Positions 1 to 10,180 of a DNA stretch of 64,000 nt are shown piece after piece (positions within the stretch are counted from its first letter, which is position 1; each line of letters starts with the position of its first letter). The notes beneath the pieces were generated by a model. The model saw nothing but the letters and a program-made list of their open reading frames with translations, was not told where the DNA came from and searched no databases. The stretch lies in assembly GCA_944470555.2 (NCBI GenBank), contig OX104128.1, positions 47,227,920-47,291,919 on the forward strand, in the 5' to 3' direction. Source of the DNA: Heterobilharzia americana (lineage: Eukaryota; Platyhelminthes; Trematoda; Strigeidida; Schistosomatidae). A program made the position numbers and the translations under genes.

Positions 1-1234
1 TGCATCATCATAGAACAGAGTATAGAATGGCAGTCCACTGTACCTCTTACTCAACTTAATCGACTTTGAAAATGCCTTCAACAGCGTCGACCAGGAAGTA
101 ACTTCGCAACTGCTCCAACACTACGGAATACCACAAACCTTTATCAATCTCATTCAACAACTATATGAAAACGCCACATGCCAAGTAATCCACAATGGGA
201 AGCAGCTCAGTGATACCTTTGAACTTAAGACAAAAGTAAGATAAGGCTGCCGCCTACTATCACCCATGATATTCCTGATTGTGGTGGACTGGATCATGCA
301 ACAGACAACTAACTGTGAGAAGAGAGAAGAGGGGCATATACTGGACCGAAGAAAAGATCCTAGAAGATTTGGATTTCGCCGACGATTTGTGCCTAATGTC
401 ACACAAATTTGAAGATGTACAGGCAAAATCCAACAAGTTAACAGAAGAGGCGAGGTGAGGCAGCGAAGACGGGACTTCCTTCAAGTGAATATAGAGAAGA
501 CAGAGGTGATGAAGATAGCCAACGAACTACAGCATCAACAACAAGCTCCAATCACCATCAACGGGAGAAACTTAAAGGAAGTAGCCTCTTTCATCTATCT
601 AGGCAGCGCTGTTTCAACCACAGGTGGCTTTACATATGAGGATATCAAAGCCAGGATCGGAAAGCCAGCAAGACAGGCTTTCATTAATCTGAAACTAGTG
701 TTGAGATCTACTGCACTGCACTCAACATGAAGCGTGAACAACATCCGGATTTTCAACACTATTTTATTCAAGTCAGTACTTCCATGTGGTTCAGAAACTT
801 TGTGCATTACGAGAGTCATTTCCAACAAACTGCAGATATTTGTCAACAATTGCCCACACTCATTACTGAAGCTGAGATGGCCAGAAAGAACAAGCAACAA
901 GGAACACTGGTTAGCTGGTGACGAACCAACCAAGAACTCATCGCTGAACAAATATGCGCTGGAAGGAAGTGGAGATGGATTGAGCATACTCTGAGAAGAC
1001 CTTTCGGTTTCAAAGCACGTCAGGACAGTTTCTCGAGTGGAACTCATATGGGAAACAGCTAGTTGGGCTTCCGAGTCGGTGACATGGAGGAGATGGTGTG
1101 AGGAAGAAATGAGAGCTTGTCGGCAGTGGTGGAGTCAGTTTTAAAAGATTGGAGAGAAGAGAGTGGAATAGTGACGTGCTCGTGAAGCCGTGAGTTCCAC
1201 TATGAACTCAAGGGACAAATAATATAATAAATTA
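1..1234 (+). mobile_element. RTE-clade LINE copy A, 3' half (RT palm to 3' tail), degenerate
   Basis: This is the C-terminal part of an RTE-type endonuclease/reverse transcriptase; its 5' part lies off the window. In broken frames it reads the palm sequence around LINFIDFEKAF (degenerate, near 55-95), then QQLYENATCQVIHNGK (about 158-205), LSPMIFLIVVDWIMQQ, and the catalytic box LDFADDLCLMS at about 371-400. Next come VNIEKTEVMKIA and the thumb/C-terminal region FIYLGSAVSTTGG...DIKARIGKPARQAF in an open frame at 455-730, and then PCGSETLCITRVI...WPERTSNKEHW at 734-994. Defects are a stop inside the VRQGC motif (VR*GC near 238-250) and several frameshifts. The 3' end carries GGGACAAATAATATAATAA, an AT-rich tail like that of copy E. 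The pattern matches schistosome SR2/Perere-3-like RTEs; the clade call is firm, the family name less so. Confidence 0.88.
374..385 (+). other. Reverse transcriptase catalytic FADD box of RTE copy A
   Basis: The codons TTC GCC GAC GAT encode F-A-D-D. They sit between LD and LCLMS, as in RTE palm motif C. The paired aspartates that bind metal are kept although the flanking frame is broken. Confidence 0.8.
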
Positions 1235-1469
1235 ATTTTGTTCTACTTCAGCCGTTGTTCCTCGTTTATTCCACTTTACAATCCCATTTTTGAAGAGGAA
1301 ATTTTGATTTTTGGATGATTGTAAATAAATGAGGGACGTACTTTGAATTTTGGAAACTGTCAAAATGTTTCACTGGGTAACTAAAGCCTCAGCTAGGGAA
1401 AATCATCGATGAAGCTTTCATAATTTTATAATGTGACTTATGCCACGTATGCTTAATTCAATTGAACTC

Positions 1470-2285
1470 TAGATCACCCAGTATTAATTTCAGCCCAGAG
1501 AAAGAAGCAGATAATGTTGAACTTCCTTTTCTTGATTGTCTTGTTAGACATTATTTTCAGAAAACCAACGCACTTCAACAAGTATTTTGATTTCGGTTCG
1601 TATTTAATTAGTGTGAAAGTTTCTGTTGCCTCCAGTTTTTAAATAGAGCACACGCTTTGGTAACGGATGAAGACGGAAGAGATGATGAATTAAAATATGA
1701 GAACAAGATCCTTAGAATTAAGTATTATTCAGTGAAGTTCATTCGCAAAATAGAAAATAACAGTAAATTAGATCATTAAACTACTCCTAATTCATGGGTC
1801 TCAACAATAGTCATCTCATACAGATAACACACCTCGGATGAAATTAAGAGAATGATCCACAAATGCAGTATCAAAGTGTTTACAGAACATCAAACACATT
1901 GCAGAGCATCATAGTCCACCTAAAGGACAAGATCTTTTTAGGTTCACAGTCTAGTTGTGTCTATAAAATAAAATGCTCAGAATACGATTCGATATACATA
2001 GGACAGACTTCCCGTGAAATCAAAATTAGAAAAAAATGAACACTGAAGAGCTTATAGTCAACCCCCTAAAAATCCAGTCGAACCGAAGAAACTTGGAAAC
2101 ATGTCAGCTATAGCTCTACACTGTATAATTTTGGGTCACAAAGCTGATCTTGACAACATCGAAATTGTCCATAAAAGCTCTAGAAATTATATAAAACGTC
2201 ACATAAAACAGAGTCAAAATTATCTAAATGGGATTGAAGGAGTAAAACATAGTTTGACCTGTCTTCAAACCACCTCTACATAATG
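1470..2285 (+). mobile_element. Penelope-like element fragment P1: RT C-terminus plus GIY-YIG domain
   Basis: In interrupted frames this reads SPEKEADNVELPFLDCLVR (about 1495-1550), the conserved stretch after the PLE RT palm. It continues FLNRAHALVTDEDGRDDELK (about 1637-1698) and VYKIKCSEYDSIYIGQTSRE (about 1960-2020), the GIY-YIG nuclease core; the IYIGQT codons are at 1992-2009. A tail at 2101-2283 reads MSAIALHCIILGHKADLDNI. The YIG half of the motif is intact, but stops and frameshifts separate every block, so no protein is made. Fingers and palm are missing. PLE assignment rests on the order FLD, NRA, GIY-YIG, ALH..LGH, which is characteristic of Penelope-like elements. Confidence 0.85.
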
Positions 2286-2639
2286 ACATAACCGGCATAC
2301 ATGCGATAAAAACTATCGACACACATGTACATACAAATTCTCGGTCTTTAATTCATACACTCTTCACACACAACACATTACATATGGGTATCAGCTAAGT
2401 TCAACAATTTGACAACGTAAATTCATTGATGCAGAAGAATATATCAAGTTATCATAAATATTGGATATAATAAATTCCAGTTTATCATAACTTTTGATGA
2501 AGCTATTTGCAGTAAATAGTGGAACGTTGATTGAAACAAATTTATTTTGTCTTAAATTTATTGAGAAATACGAAAATCTTGCATAAACAATTTGGACGTT
2601 ATTTCAATCTAGAGGTTTGTGAAGGTATATTAATTGATT

Positions 2640-2690
2640 TTAGATTGAAATTCATCATGGACTGACAAAAGTTGGAGGACCATTGGATTC
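2640..2690 (-). repeat. S1 short repeat, tail fragment in reverse orientation
   Basis: The sequence around TTCATCATGGACTGAC and GTTGGAGGACCATTGG is the reverse complement of the 3' region of the S1 repeat (compare the plus-strand tail near 20760 and the minus copy near 50447). It abuts the tRNA-like head of a plus-strand S1 copy. Confidence 0.6.
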
Positions 2691-2942
2691 CAACCGAGTG
2701 GCTAAGTGGTAGCACGCTGGCCATTCAACCTGAAGGTCCTAGTTTCGAACCCTGGTGGTACGGGTCATAGGTACGCACTGCTAAAGAGTCCGATGCTAAG
2801 ACGAAACAACTGACTAGTCCTCCTAGGTCTCCAATCTTCATCCAACTGATGTCAGTCCATGATCAATTACAACCTAAAACTTAGACATTAACTGATTGAA
2901 GGGATTGTTAAATACAGCTAAAAATGAACATTTACTTGTGTA
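2688..2942 (+). mobile_element. S1 tRNA-headed SINE-like repeat
   Basis: The head has a pol III A-box-like stretch (GAGTGGCTAAGTGG) and a B-box-like stretch (AGTTTCGAACCC at 2741-2752), spaced as in a tRNA. A body follows with GTACGCACTGCTAAAGAGTC and then CCAACTGATGTCAGTCCATG. The same head-body-tail order recurs near 20650, 39750 and, on the minus strand, 50450 and 17640. It is probably a non-autonomous element mobilised by LINE proteins; the tRNA parent is not identified. Confidence 0.6.
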
Positions 2943-5584
2943 TAAGATGTGACGTCTTCATTCTAGGTATACTACTTAACATTGACACATAAAGGAGAAC
3001 CTAAATATTCTTTGGCGCGTTCTTGTTGCTTGCACCTGACAGTTATCTAATCTATTAAAACAAACATTTACTAGCTATCAGTGGAGTCCAGGACTCACCT
3101 TTCTTTCTATTTGGGAGTTGTCAGCTACAGTCCGTATAACGATAGGGAAAGATCAATTCTGTTTATTCAATGACAGGAAATGACAAATGATACCATAAAA
3201 CAAATTAGATGGCTATTCGATATCCTTTTAGGGGCATTTAGTCCTACTGTAAAAGTGAATGTCTTTGTCTCATACTCAAAAATAGTTCAGTGTTTACTTT
3301 TTGTATTATTTTGATAGTCATAAGCTTCATCAACTGACAGTTACCTCACTATGCTAAATTGTGATACTTCAGCTAAGTTGTCTTTTTTAATATTCGTACA
3401 TCTGTATCCTGTCAGTAGACATCTGAGTTAAAAGTGCGTTTCTAGCAGTTTCATTAGTTAAGAAGACCATCAAACTAAGTATTTTCCTTACTGTTTGTTG
3501 ATGTGCTTGTAATTCTCCGTTGTTTTACTAGATCGAATTGTTCGACCTCTATTGACATATGGGTTCCTATTTGGATGCCTCGATATCGCCTGAAACGCAA
3601 GTACGGATTCCCCTGCTAGTCACAACCACATAAATTATCATAAATGCTTTTAGTTGATGAGAGCAAATATATTCTTTAAATAAGATTGTTACGTGATCTA
3701 TTTAATTTTCAGGACAAGAATAGTATTTATTATGCGCTAGTTATTAGTTATTACCTTGATGAATTTATAATCTTGAGACTAATGTGGTTCATCAAGTTAA
3801 CTGAAATGTGGACGAGTCCCTAAAGTCCTTTTTTGTAGAAATAAGTTCATGGAGACATAAATAAAATAAATATAGTCTGTTTATCTTCATTGTGGTCTAG
3901 CTTCTTTAATATTCCACATTTTTCCACATGCAATAAGTGTGTAAAGACCACACAATTTTCATACATTAAAGAACCAATCAATTTATTGTTTGTTAGTAAA
4001 TATATACGGTACATAGATCACTTATAGTTTTTATTCAGTGTTTTGTATGATAGATGATCACCAAAATACAAGTTTTGGTTTTTTGATGAAACCAATTTGA
4101 AGATTAGTGAAAATGATAGTTAAGTGATTCGAGAACTGCAATGGAAATTCTCATCTTTGGTCTGTTCTTATTTAATGAGTAAGTTCGACTAAGTTTAGTA
4201 ATGTTGGGCGGTGGCTAGCAGTGGAATCCAGGATGTGGTGTTATACAAGCAATAGTAGTAAGTTCGACTCTTAAATATATTGAATATGTTGTTCATTCTT
4301 TTTAAAAATCCTCTGAGTTTAAATTTTTCCAAAAACGAAAAAAAGATTCCTACATTCATAAATTGATAAAAACAGAAATAATGATCATATTGATAGGTTA
4401 GAGGGATTGAAAATTCAATACATAAGTCCTCTCAAATTACCACTGATGTTTAGTTTGAAAGTATGTTGTTCATAGTGACCTATTGTCTTTTTTGTTCTAA
4501 AGTGTACTGAAAGATAAATCACTTTATTTCGGTAAGAGATTAAGAATAGGTGAAAAAGTTAGTAATATCTGAAATTTTGGAAACGAAGACTGTGAATAAA
4601 CTTCCATTTAAAGTGCTTAGATAGTCCTATCAAATAGTATTTATCAATCATATTTTTAAAAATATAAGCTATTTTTATCTGATAACTTATTGGTAAAAAA
4701 CTATTATGAGTTAAGTATGTTCTCCAAAAGTCTAAAACCATGATGATGCTAACACTTGAAAGTTTAAGGACTTAGTGTTTTTTTTGTAATAGTCATTTTA
4801 GTGAACTGTGAAATGCAAAATATAATACTTGAATAAATGCGAATATTTTGAATTTAATAGTTAAATTTCATCATTATTGCTACAATTATTAATTTTTTTT
4901 ATTAATGTCATTATTCAGTGAATAAGTAAATAGAATTTCATTGAAAAGAATGGTTGTCACTGATAGGAATATGAAACTATTACTGATTCTTGTTAGAACG
5001 AGTGATAGATATCTCCTTGAATAAGCTAGAAATCATTGATTACACTGACAACTAATCGACACAATGAGAATATTCTACAAAGTTCAGATTACTATACTTC
5101 TACACTAACAACTGGATAATATGACGAAATTAATAAACATACACCTAGAAAATTAGATGGAACCACTAGTAGATATAAGTATGAAAATACATTAGTGTTT
5201 TGCTCACAGCTTAAATTATTGTTTGCCACTGTTTACATTTTTAGCAGTGAACTTAGATTATTGGGTATAAGACAAATGTCAAAATACGTATATCAGCACT
5301 CAGGTTATATCAATTCTTGGACTCTACAACGGTATATGTTTTTACAATTCAATCAAGATACCAATCAAGTGGTGGGAGTTGGAGAAAAACAAATATAGAT
5401 TTTAAGTAATACATGAATCTGATGTTTTAGAAATTAGGCGTATATAATCAATGGAGTAATTAAAATTGGAAATATGAAGCAGATTATTCACAGGTAAATG
5501 GAGTGATTCTTGATTAGTGTTCAGTCATAAACAACAGACTATTACGTTATAATAAAACTAGTGAATATTGATAGAAACAATACG
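2943..5584. other. AT-rich DNA with short S2-repeat relics
   Basis: I see no coding signal. Short pieces resemble the S2 repeat near 3080-3135 (AGTGGAGTCCAGGACTC), 3535-3600 (TCGACCTCTATTGACATATG, ATGCCTCGATATCGCC) and 4205-4245 (GTGGCTAGCAGTGGAATCC). The remainder shows nothing I recognise. Confidence 0.5.
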
Positions 5585-5853
5585 GAGAAGGGCACCACTC
5601 ATGGTTGAGCGAGGGACAAATTAGGACAATAAAGAGCTCCATACTTCAATACCTAGTTGACATGAGACATTAAAACTTTCAAAATTATTCATCATATTCC
5701 AACTAATTTACCACTTGCACTACGCACTCGCTTACTTCACATAGCAGAGGTGATTGCAATACACCTTCACAAACCTAACTTTTATATTCAAAAGAAGTTT
5801 GTTCGATCACTCTCATTACCGTGGGCATTAACATGATGTAACTTCTAGTATTA
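5585..5853 (+). mobile_element. Penelope-like element fragment P2: C-terminal tail of GIY-YIG region
   Basis: This reads GHHSWLSEGQIRTIKSSILQ then YLVDMRH (one stop follows), and after that IPTNLPLALRTRLLHIAEVI and AIHLHKP...FVRSLSLPWALT before a stop at about 5853. The pattern (EHH.WL...SSI..HLVDTGH...K....LPWAL) is the end of one schistosome PLE lineage and resembles the fragment at 30420-30905. The nuclease core and RT are absent. Confidence 0.7.
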
Positions 5854-6162
5854 CTTTGTACACCTCTTCACCCTCTTGTTTCTATCAATATTCATTTGTT
5901 TTCTTACCATTGCGTAATAATCTATTGTTTATGTTTGAACACTCATCAAAAACCACTCCACTCACCTATGAATGACCTGCTTCATGTTTTCAGTTTTAAT
6001 TACCCTATTGATTATTGGTACCTAATTTTTAAAACATATTTCCAATTCGATAGGAAGATATGCAAAGTGCTGAGAGGAACTCCAATGGGGTCATCAATTT
6101 TCAAGTTAATTGCAGAAGCAGTCATCATTCAGCCGTTGATTAAAGCAAAAATTTGGATTGGC

Positions 6163-6174
6163 TATGTAGACGAT
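6163..6174 (+). other. YVDD catalytic box of PLE P3 reverse transcriptase
   Basis: The codons TAT GTA GAC GAT encode Y-V-D-D in the context WIGYVDDIFVII. This is palm motif C with both metal-binding aspartates retained. Confidence 0.85.
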
Positions 6175-7184
6175 ATTTTTGTCATCATTAAACTTGATGA
6201 CATAGAAAACACTCATAGTTTGAACAACAACGTTTTCAGTGACATCAAATTCACAATGCATAAAAAGTCAAACAACCAACTACCATTCCTGGATGTTCTT
6301 GCCAGTAGGACGAATACCGGAAAGCTGGAAACCCAAGTATACAGGAAGCCAACACACAGTGACCGAATCCTCAGCTACAATAGCAAAAACCCAAAGACAT
6401 ATAAAATCAGTTGCGTGCAGACTTTATTCAAAAGAGCGAGAACAAACTGCAGTACAATAACTTCATGGAGAAATGAAGAAAATTACTTGATGTTTTTCCT
6501 AAAGAAGAACGGCTACTCACGAAACTTTATCAGAATATGTCTATCCCGTACATCATCAACTACAAATACGTCGACAGAAATCAATAAAAGCATCATCCTT
6601 CTATACATAAAGAATGTATCACGACAAGATTACTGAGACCACTTGAAATTTGTGTGGCTCATAAACCAACAAATTCCCTCTAAACACTATTATACAGAGC
6701 AAAGAATACAACAAACAAAGAAGACAAACCGAATATCATTTACAAGATCAACTGCAATAACTGTAGTCAACACTGCATTGGACAAAGTGGTCGCCCTTTT
6801 CGCCTTCATCTACATGAACACCAATTGGCTAATAAACAACACGACATTTCGTCACTCATTCCAATGCACGTGGATAATAATGGGCATGAATTCAATTTCG
6901 ACAATGTAGAAATTTTAGACAGAGGAAAAACAAAGAATATCAGAGAATTCCTGGAAGCTTATCATTCAGGTCAGTCAGCAACCAACAGATGTATAGACAT
7001 AAACCCAACCTATCAACCAATAAGAAAGATGACAAACGACAGAAAGGTGAGAGGTGAAGCAGAGGAATAGCCAACAGGAAAGTCTATACAGTCAATGACA
7101 CAACAATCAACCAACCACAAATCCGTTCGTCAGGACAAGCTGCTAAATCACTCATGGGGAAATATTGACAGCTCACTTCATACC

Positions 7185-7262
7185 GAAGTTAGTGCTGATG
7201 ATGTTGTCTGGAAGGACGATGAAGGCTTCACGATTAAACAACCTAGCTCAGCGAACACAATA
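7185..7262 (+). ncRNA. Hammerhead-ribozyme-like core H1 in PLE P3 terminal region
   Basis: CTGATGA is at 7195-7201. A stem-loop follows whose arms are GTTGTC (7203-7208) and GACGAT (7215-7220), six pairs counting two G-U, and then GAAG (7221-7224) where the hammerhead consensus has GAAA. This is the order CUGAUGA, stem II, GAAA of the hammerhead catalytic core. PLEs are known to carry hammerhead motifs in their terminal repeats. Stem III would be very short, and I could not settle stem I by eye. Activity is unproven, and the last G of GAAG is off-consensus. Confidence 0.5.
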
Positions 7263-7327
7263 CAACCAAAAACCATCTTCATGATTTACTCAGAATCTAC
7301 AATTATTGCCAATCGGTATTTTGATAG

Positions 7328-7329
<2 letters not shown>

Positions 7330-7379
<50 letters not shown>
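7330..7379. repeat. (TA)n microsatellite
   Basis: About 24 uninterrupted TA units follow directly after the PLE P3 terminal region. Confidence 0.97.
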
Positions 7380-7382
<3 letters not shown>

Positions 7383-8641
7383 TGTAGAGCCGAAGACGAA
7401 GACCTAATTGGAAAGGAATATATTTATTCTCTTAATCAGTCTTTCTTCCAGATGTCTAAATGGGAAAATCCAATGTATCAATTCTGTACGGGTGGAGTGA
7501 ATACTCGTAGCTAAACTGAAATAAAGCGTTTGAATTGGAATAATATCATGCATGAAACTAGTTCAAGAAATTCTCTCTTAATATTCAAGTGTACTCATCC
7601 TATGTTAACAACGCTTTTAGTTAATGATACTCAAATGCCATCCTCTTTAATATTTATCAAAAATCTACATTGACTTACACTTTTTAAGTTTATTTGTTTT
7701 TATCTTAAGAAAATGAAATGTCATTTTTATAGAAGCTTGTTTTCTTAAAATTCAAGAAATGTTTACTTCTATTTACATCCTTCAAGATTTTGACGAATCA
7801 ACTTCTATTGGATGCATTTAGTTGTTACAATTTGGATATGAGTATGCCTATATAGTCAACTGTAGATATTTATTCTTTTGCTTACATGATTTGAAATGGA
7901 AATGTTGATAATTTTTTTTATAAATGTATTACATACATGTTTACGTACGCATAATATCATGACAGAAAATCAAATCCAATTAACTGACACTTACTGTCTA
8001 CTACTTATTTTTACTTCATTCTCTTGTAAAGAAAACCTAATGGTATACTGATGAATTGAAGACTTTTCTTATTGTTGCTGACATGATATTATTCCAGCAT
8101 AAATAGTTTTAGTGTCCACATAGCAGTTCATCCTCCTACTAATACTAGCACTAATGTTCTTTTCGATAGTAAAGGCAATAGTGATTATAACAGCAAGAAT
8201 GGTTGTTATGTAGTAATGTTAAATAGGTTTGACAGTTTGCCTTTATTTACATCATTCTGTTAAATACATCAGATTATCTCATTTATCATCATTTTCATCC
8301 TGAATATTGTGTTGACCAATTATTTTGCTGTTCTCTTTTGTATACTTTATTATTCTTTATTTAACTCATCCTGTTAAATGAATAACATAATTGTGATGAT
8401 GGCAATATCGAAAAGGATGTATGAACTGTTTTCATGATTCCGTCAGTATCGTAAGTGCGGACAAATGAAGTGAAAAAAACCTTGAGTATACGAACGTGAT
8501 ACTGATAGGATATAGGTAATGTCTGAGCGACTGACAAAATGATTCACAGGAAATCAATGGCAAATAAGACGTTTTTCGCTTTTTATAAAAGATAAATAAA
8601 TTTCGCAATGATTTGTTTTCGTACTGTGGTGTATAGAACAT
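7380..8641. other. AT-rich DNA without recognised features
   Basis: Between the TA repeat and the RTE 5' end I see no open frame with family motifs and no tRNA-like or retroelement pattern. Confidence 0.5.
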
Positions 8642-8642
8642 C

Positions 8643-8687
8643 GCCTGGTTAACTAGTCCACTAGTTACTAGCCGGTCCTGAGCCCGG
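8643..8687 (+). other. Two adjacent hairpins at the RTE 5' end (copy B)
   Basis: Hairpin 1 is TAACTAGT (8650-8657), CC, ACTAGTTA (8660-8667), a perfect 8-bp stem. Hairpin 2 is CCGGTC (8672-8677), CTGA, GCCCGG (8682-8687), with one mismatch. Copy E has the same two structures at its start. Confidence 0.6.
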
Positions 8688-9266
8688 ATAAAGAGACAAG
8701 CTTGGGCATAAGGCTAACAACCCTACCACAAAAAACAAATACAACCGATACAGAAATTTCAAAGCACAAACAAAATATAAAAAAGGAAAACAAATATCAT
8801 TCCTCACTGGAATCAGAGACACCGGTTGGTGAAAACTTTCGGGAAGCCAACTGGGCAATGTGTCTTCTCTCCCTCTTTGAAAGCGAAAGTAAACATGGGG
8901 ACATGGAATGTCCGAACCATGTTTGAACCTAGCATGGCTGAACAGATTGCAAACGACATGAGAAGGTATCGCATTGAAGTGATGAGAATCTGCGAAAGCA
9001 GGTGGAGTGGAATGGAATGGAAGTGGACTCCACAAACTGTCAACTGGAGAGGAGTCAATAATCTACTCCAATATTGTCACCCGGACGACAACCATGAACA
9101 CACTGAGTTTCAGAGTGGCTATCATGACATCCCCAATGAGCATCGAAGCCTCACTTTCATGCAGTGGGAACCAATCTCCTTCTCCTCCTCCTGCAGGATC
9201 AGGATCATGACAACAAGATGGATTCAACTCAAAATGAAGGAAAGTCACAATCGAACAATGCTACGC

Positions 9267-9306
9267 TACGCTATGCTATGCTGCGCTACACTACACTACA
9301 CTACAC
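9267..9306 (+). repeat. 40-bp pentamer run (CTAYR-type) inside the RTE endonuclease
   Basis: Eight 5-bp units (TACGC, TATGC, TATGC, TGCGC, then four TACAC) lie between AATGCTACGC and ACCTACAAAT. Without them the sequence would read the conserved endonuclease motif C-Y-A-P-T-N. Forty bases shift the frame. Confidence 0.75.
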
Positions 9307-9566
9307 ACCTACAAATAATGCAGAGCAAGAGAAAAAGGAGGAATTCTACAGACAACTGCAATCAACACTGGACAAGACCCTACCCAGTTGGCGACATCAA
9401 AATCCATTCTAATAGGCGACGTGAATGCCAAACTGGGAGTGGACAACTCAGGAAGTGAACTAACCATGCGTAGAGAAGCACTCGGTGAAATAATCAATTC
9501 GAATGGAGAACTGTTTGCAGATCTCTGTGCATTCAGTGATTTGGTGATTGGAGGCAGTGTGTACAA

Positions 9567-9569
<3 letters not shown>

Positions 9570-9599
<30 letters not shown>
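9570..9599. repeat. (CA)n microsatellite in RTE copy B
   Basis: An uninterrupted CA run follows GGSVYK in the endonuclease coding region. The shorter CA run at the same site in copy E shows it is an element-borne microsatellite that varies between copies. Confidence 0.95.
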
Positions 9600-9600
<1 letters not shown>

Positions 9601-10180
9601 GGATATTCACAAAGCGAGCGACATGTATTTGATTCCACTAAATAGACACACTACACTAAATATCAGATCGACTTCATCTCAATGTGAAGAAAGTGGAGAT
9701 GTAGTCAGCCTACTAGACACAAGATCATATCAGATCGAGAAGGGGAGCAGATGTAGGTCCACACCACTCACTATCTACTGCAAGGAACCTACATTCAAAA
9801 TCAAGTTGAAAGCCTTCAAGGAAATTGGTGAAAGACCAAAGTTGAAGTTGAACACCAGACCCAGGACTGAAACTGAACTGAAGGACAAAACTACAAGCAA
9901 CATCTTCACGTCAGCCAGTCATCAAGACAAAATGAGAGATATCGAGCAACGTCCCTTAAGAAAGATGTATGGTTGAATAGTGGAAGTTTTTGAGAGAGAT
10001 GTGGAAATAAACCTGCATAACCGTATTAGGAATGAAGAAAAAAGAAGACAAGACAATGAATGGATCTCGACGGATACATGGAAGCTTATAGAGGAGATGA
10101 GTTGAGATGAGATGAGAGGAGAGGAAAGGAGGGAAGGATGGTGCAATAGAAGATAAATGGATGCAATGATGAAAACGTCG

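Larger units (their letters stand above)
5950..7300 (+). mobile_element. Penelope-like element P3: RT palm, C-terminus and GIY-YIG domain, broken
   Basis: An open frame covering 5896-6636 carries PLE RT motifs in order: KTYFQFD, then LRGTPMGSSIFKLIAEAVII (about 6070-6128), the catalytic YVDD at 6163-6174 within WIGYVDDIFVIIK, NQLPFLDVLASRTNTGK (about 6275-6325) and TQVYRKPTHSDRIL. After a stop at 6634-6636 the frame shifts by one. It then reads RPLEICVAHKPTNSL, an in-frame TAA, YRAKNTTNKEDKPNIIYKIN and CNNCSQHCIGQSGRPFR. This is a GIY-YIG nuclease whose YIG is CIG. The tail HVDNNGHEFNFDNVEILD ends at about 7070. Fingers are missing. One frameshift, one stop and the YIG change make it non-functional, but it is the best preserved PLE in the window. 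The terminal region follows with a hammerhead-like core. Confidence 0.85.

Noticed and set aside
595..1047. 150-codon minus-strand open frame
   Set aside because: It is the antisense of the RTE reverse transcriptase C-terminus; the same shadow frame recurs opposite copies D and E (13970-14407 and 57347-57544).
8643..8687. HDV-like ribozyme at the RTE 5' end
   Set aside because: Two hairpins are clear, but I could not place the nested pseudoknot pairings and catalytic strand, so no ribozyme is called.
8661..9058. 124-codon and overlapping minus frames opposite the RTE 5' region
   Set aside because: These are shadows of the endonuclease coding strand; the matching frame at 54320-54712 exists only because the two LINE copies are related.
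9267..9306. CRISPR-like or regulatory short tandem repeat
   Set aside because: The pentamers are contiguous, have no spacers and lie inside LINE coding sequence, so they are microsatellite-like slippage.
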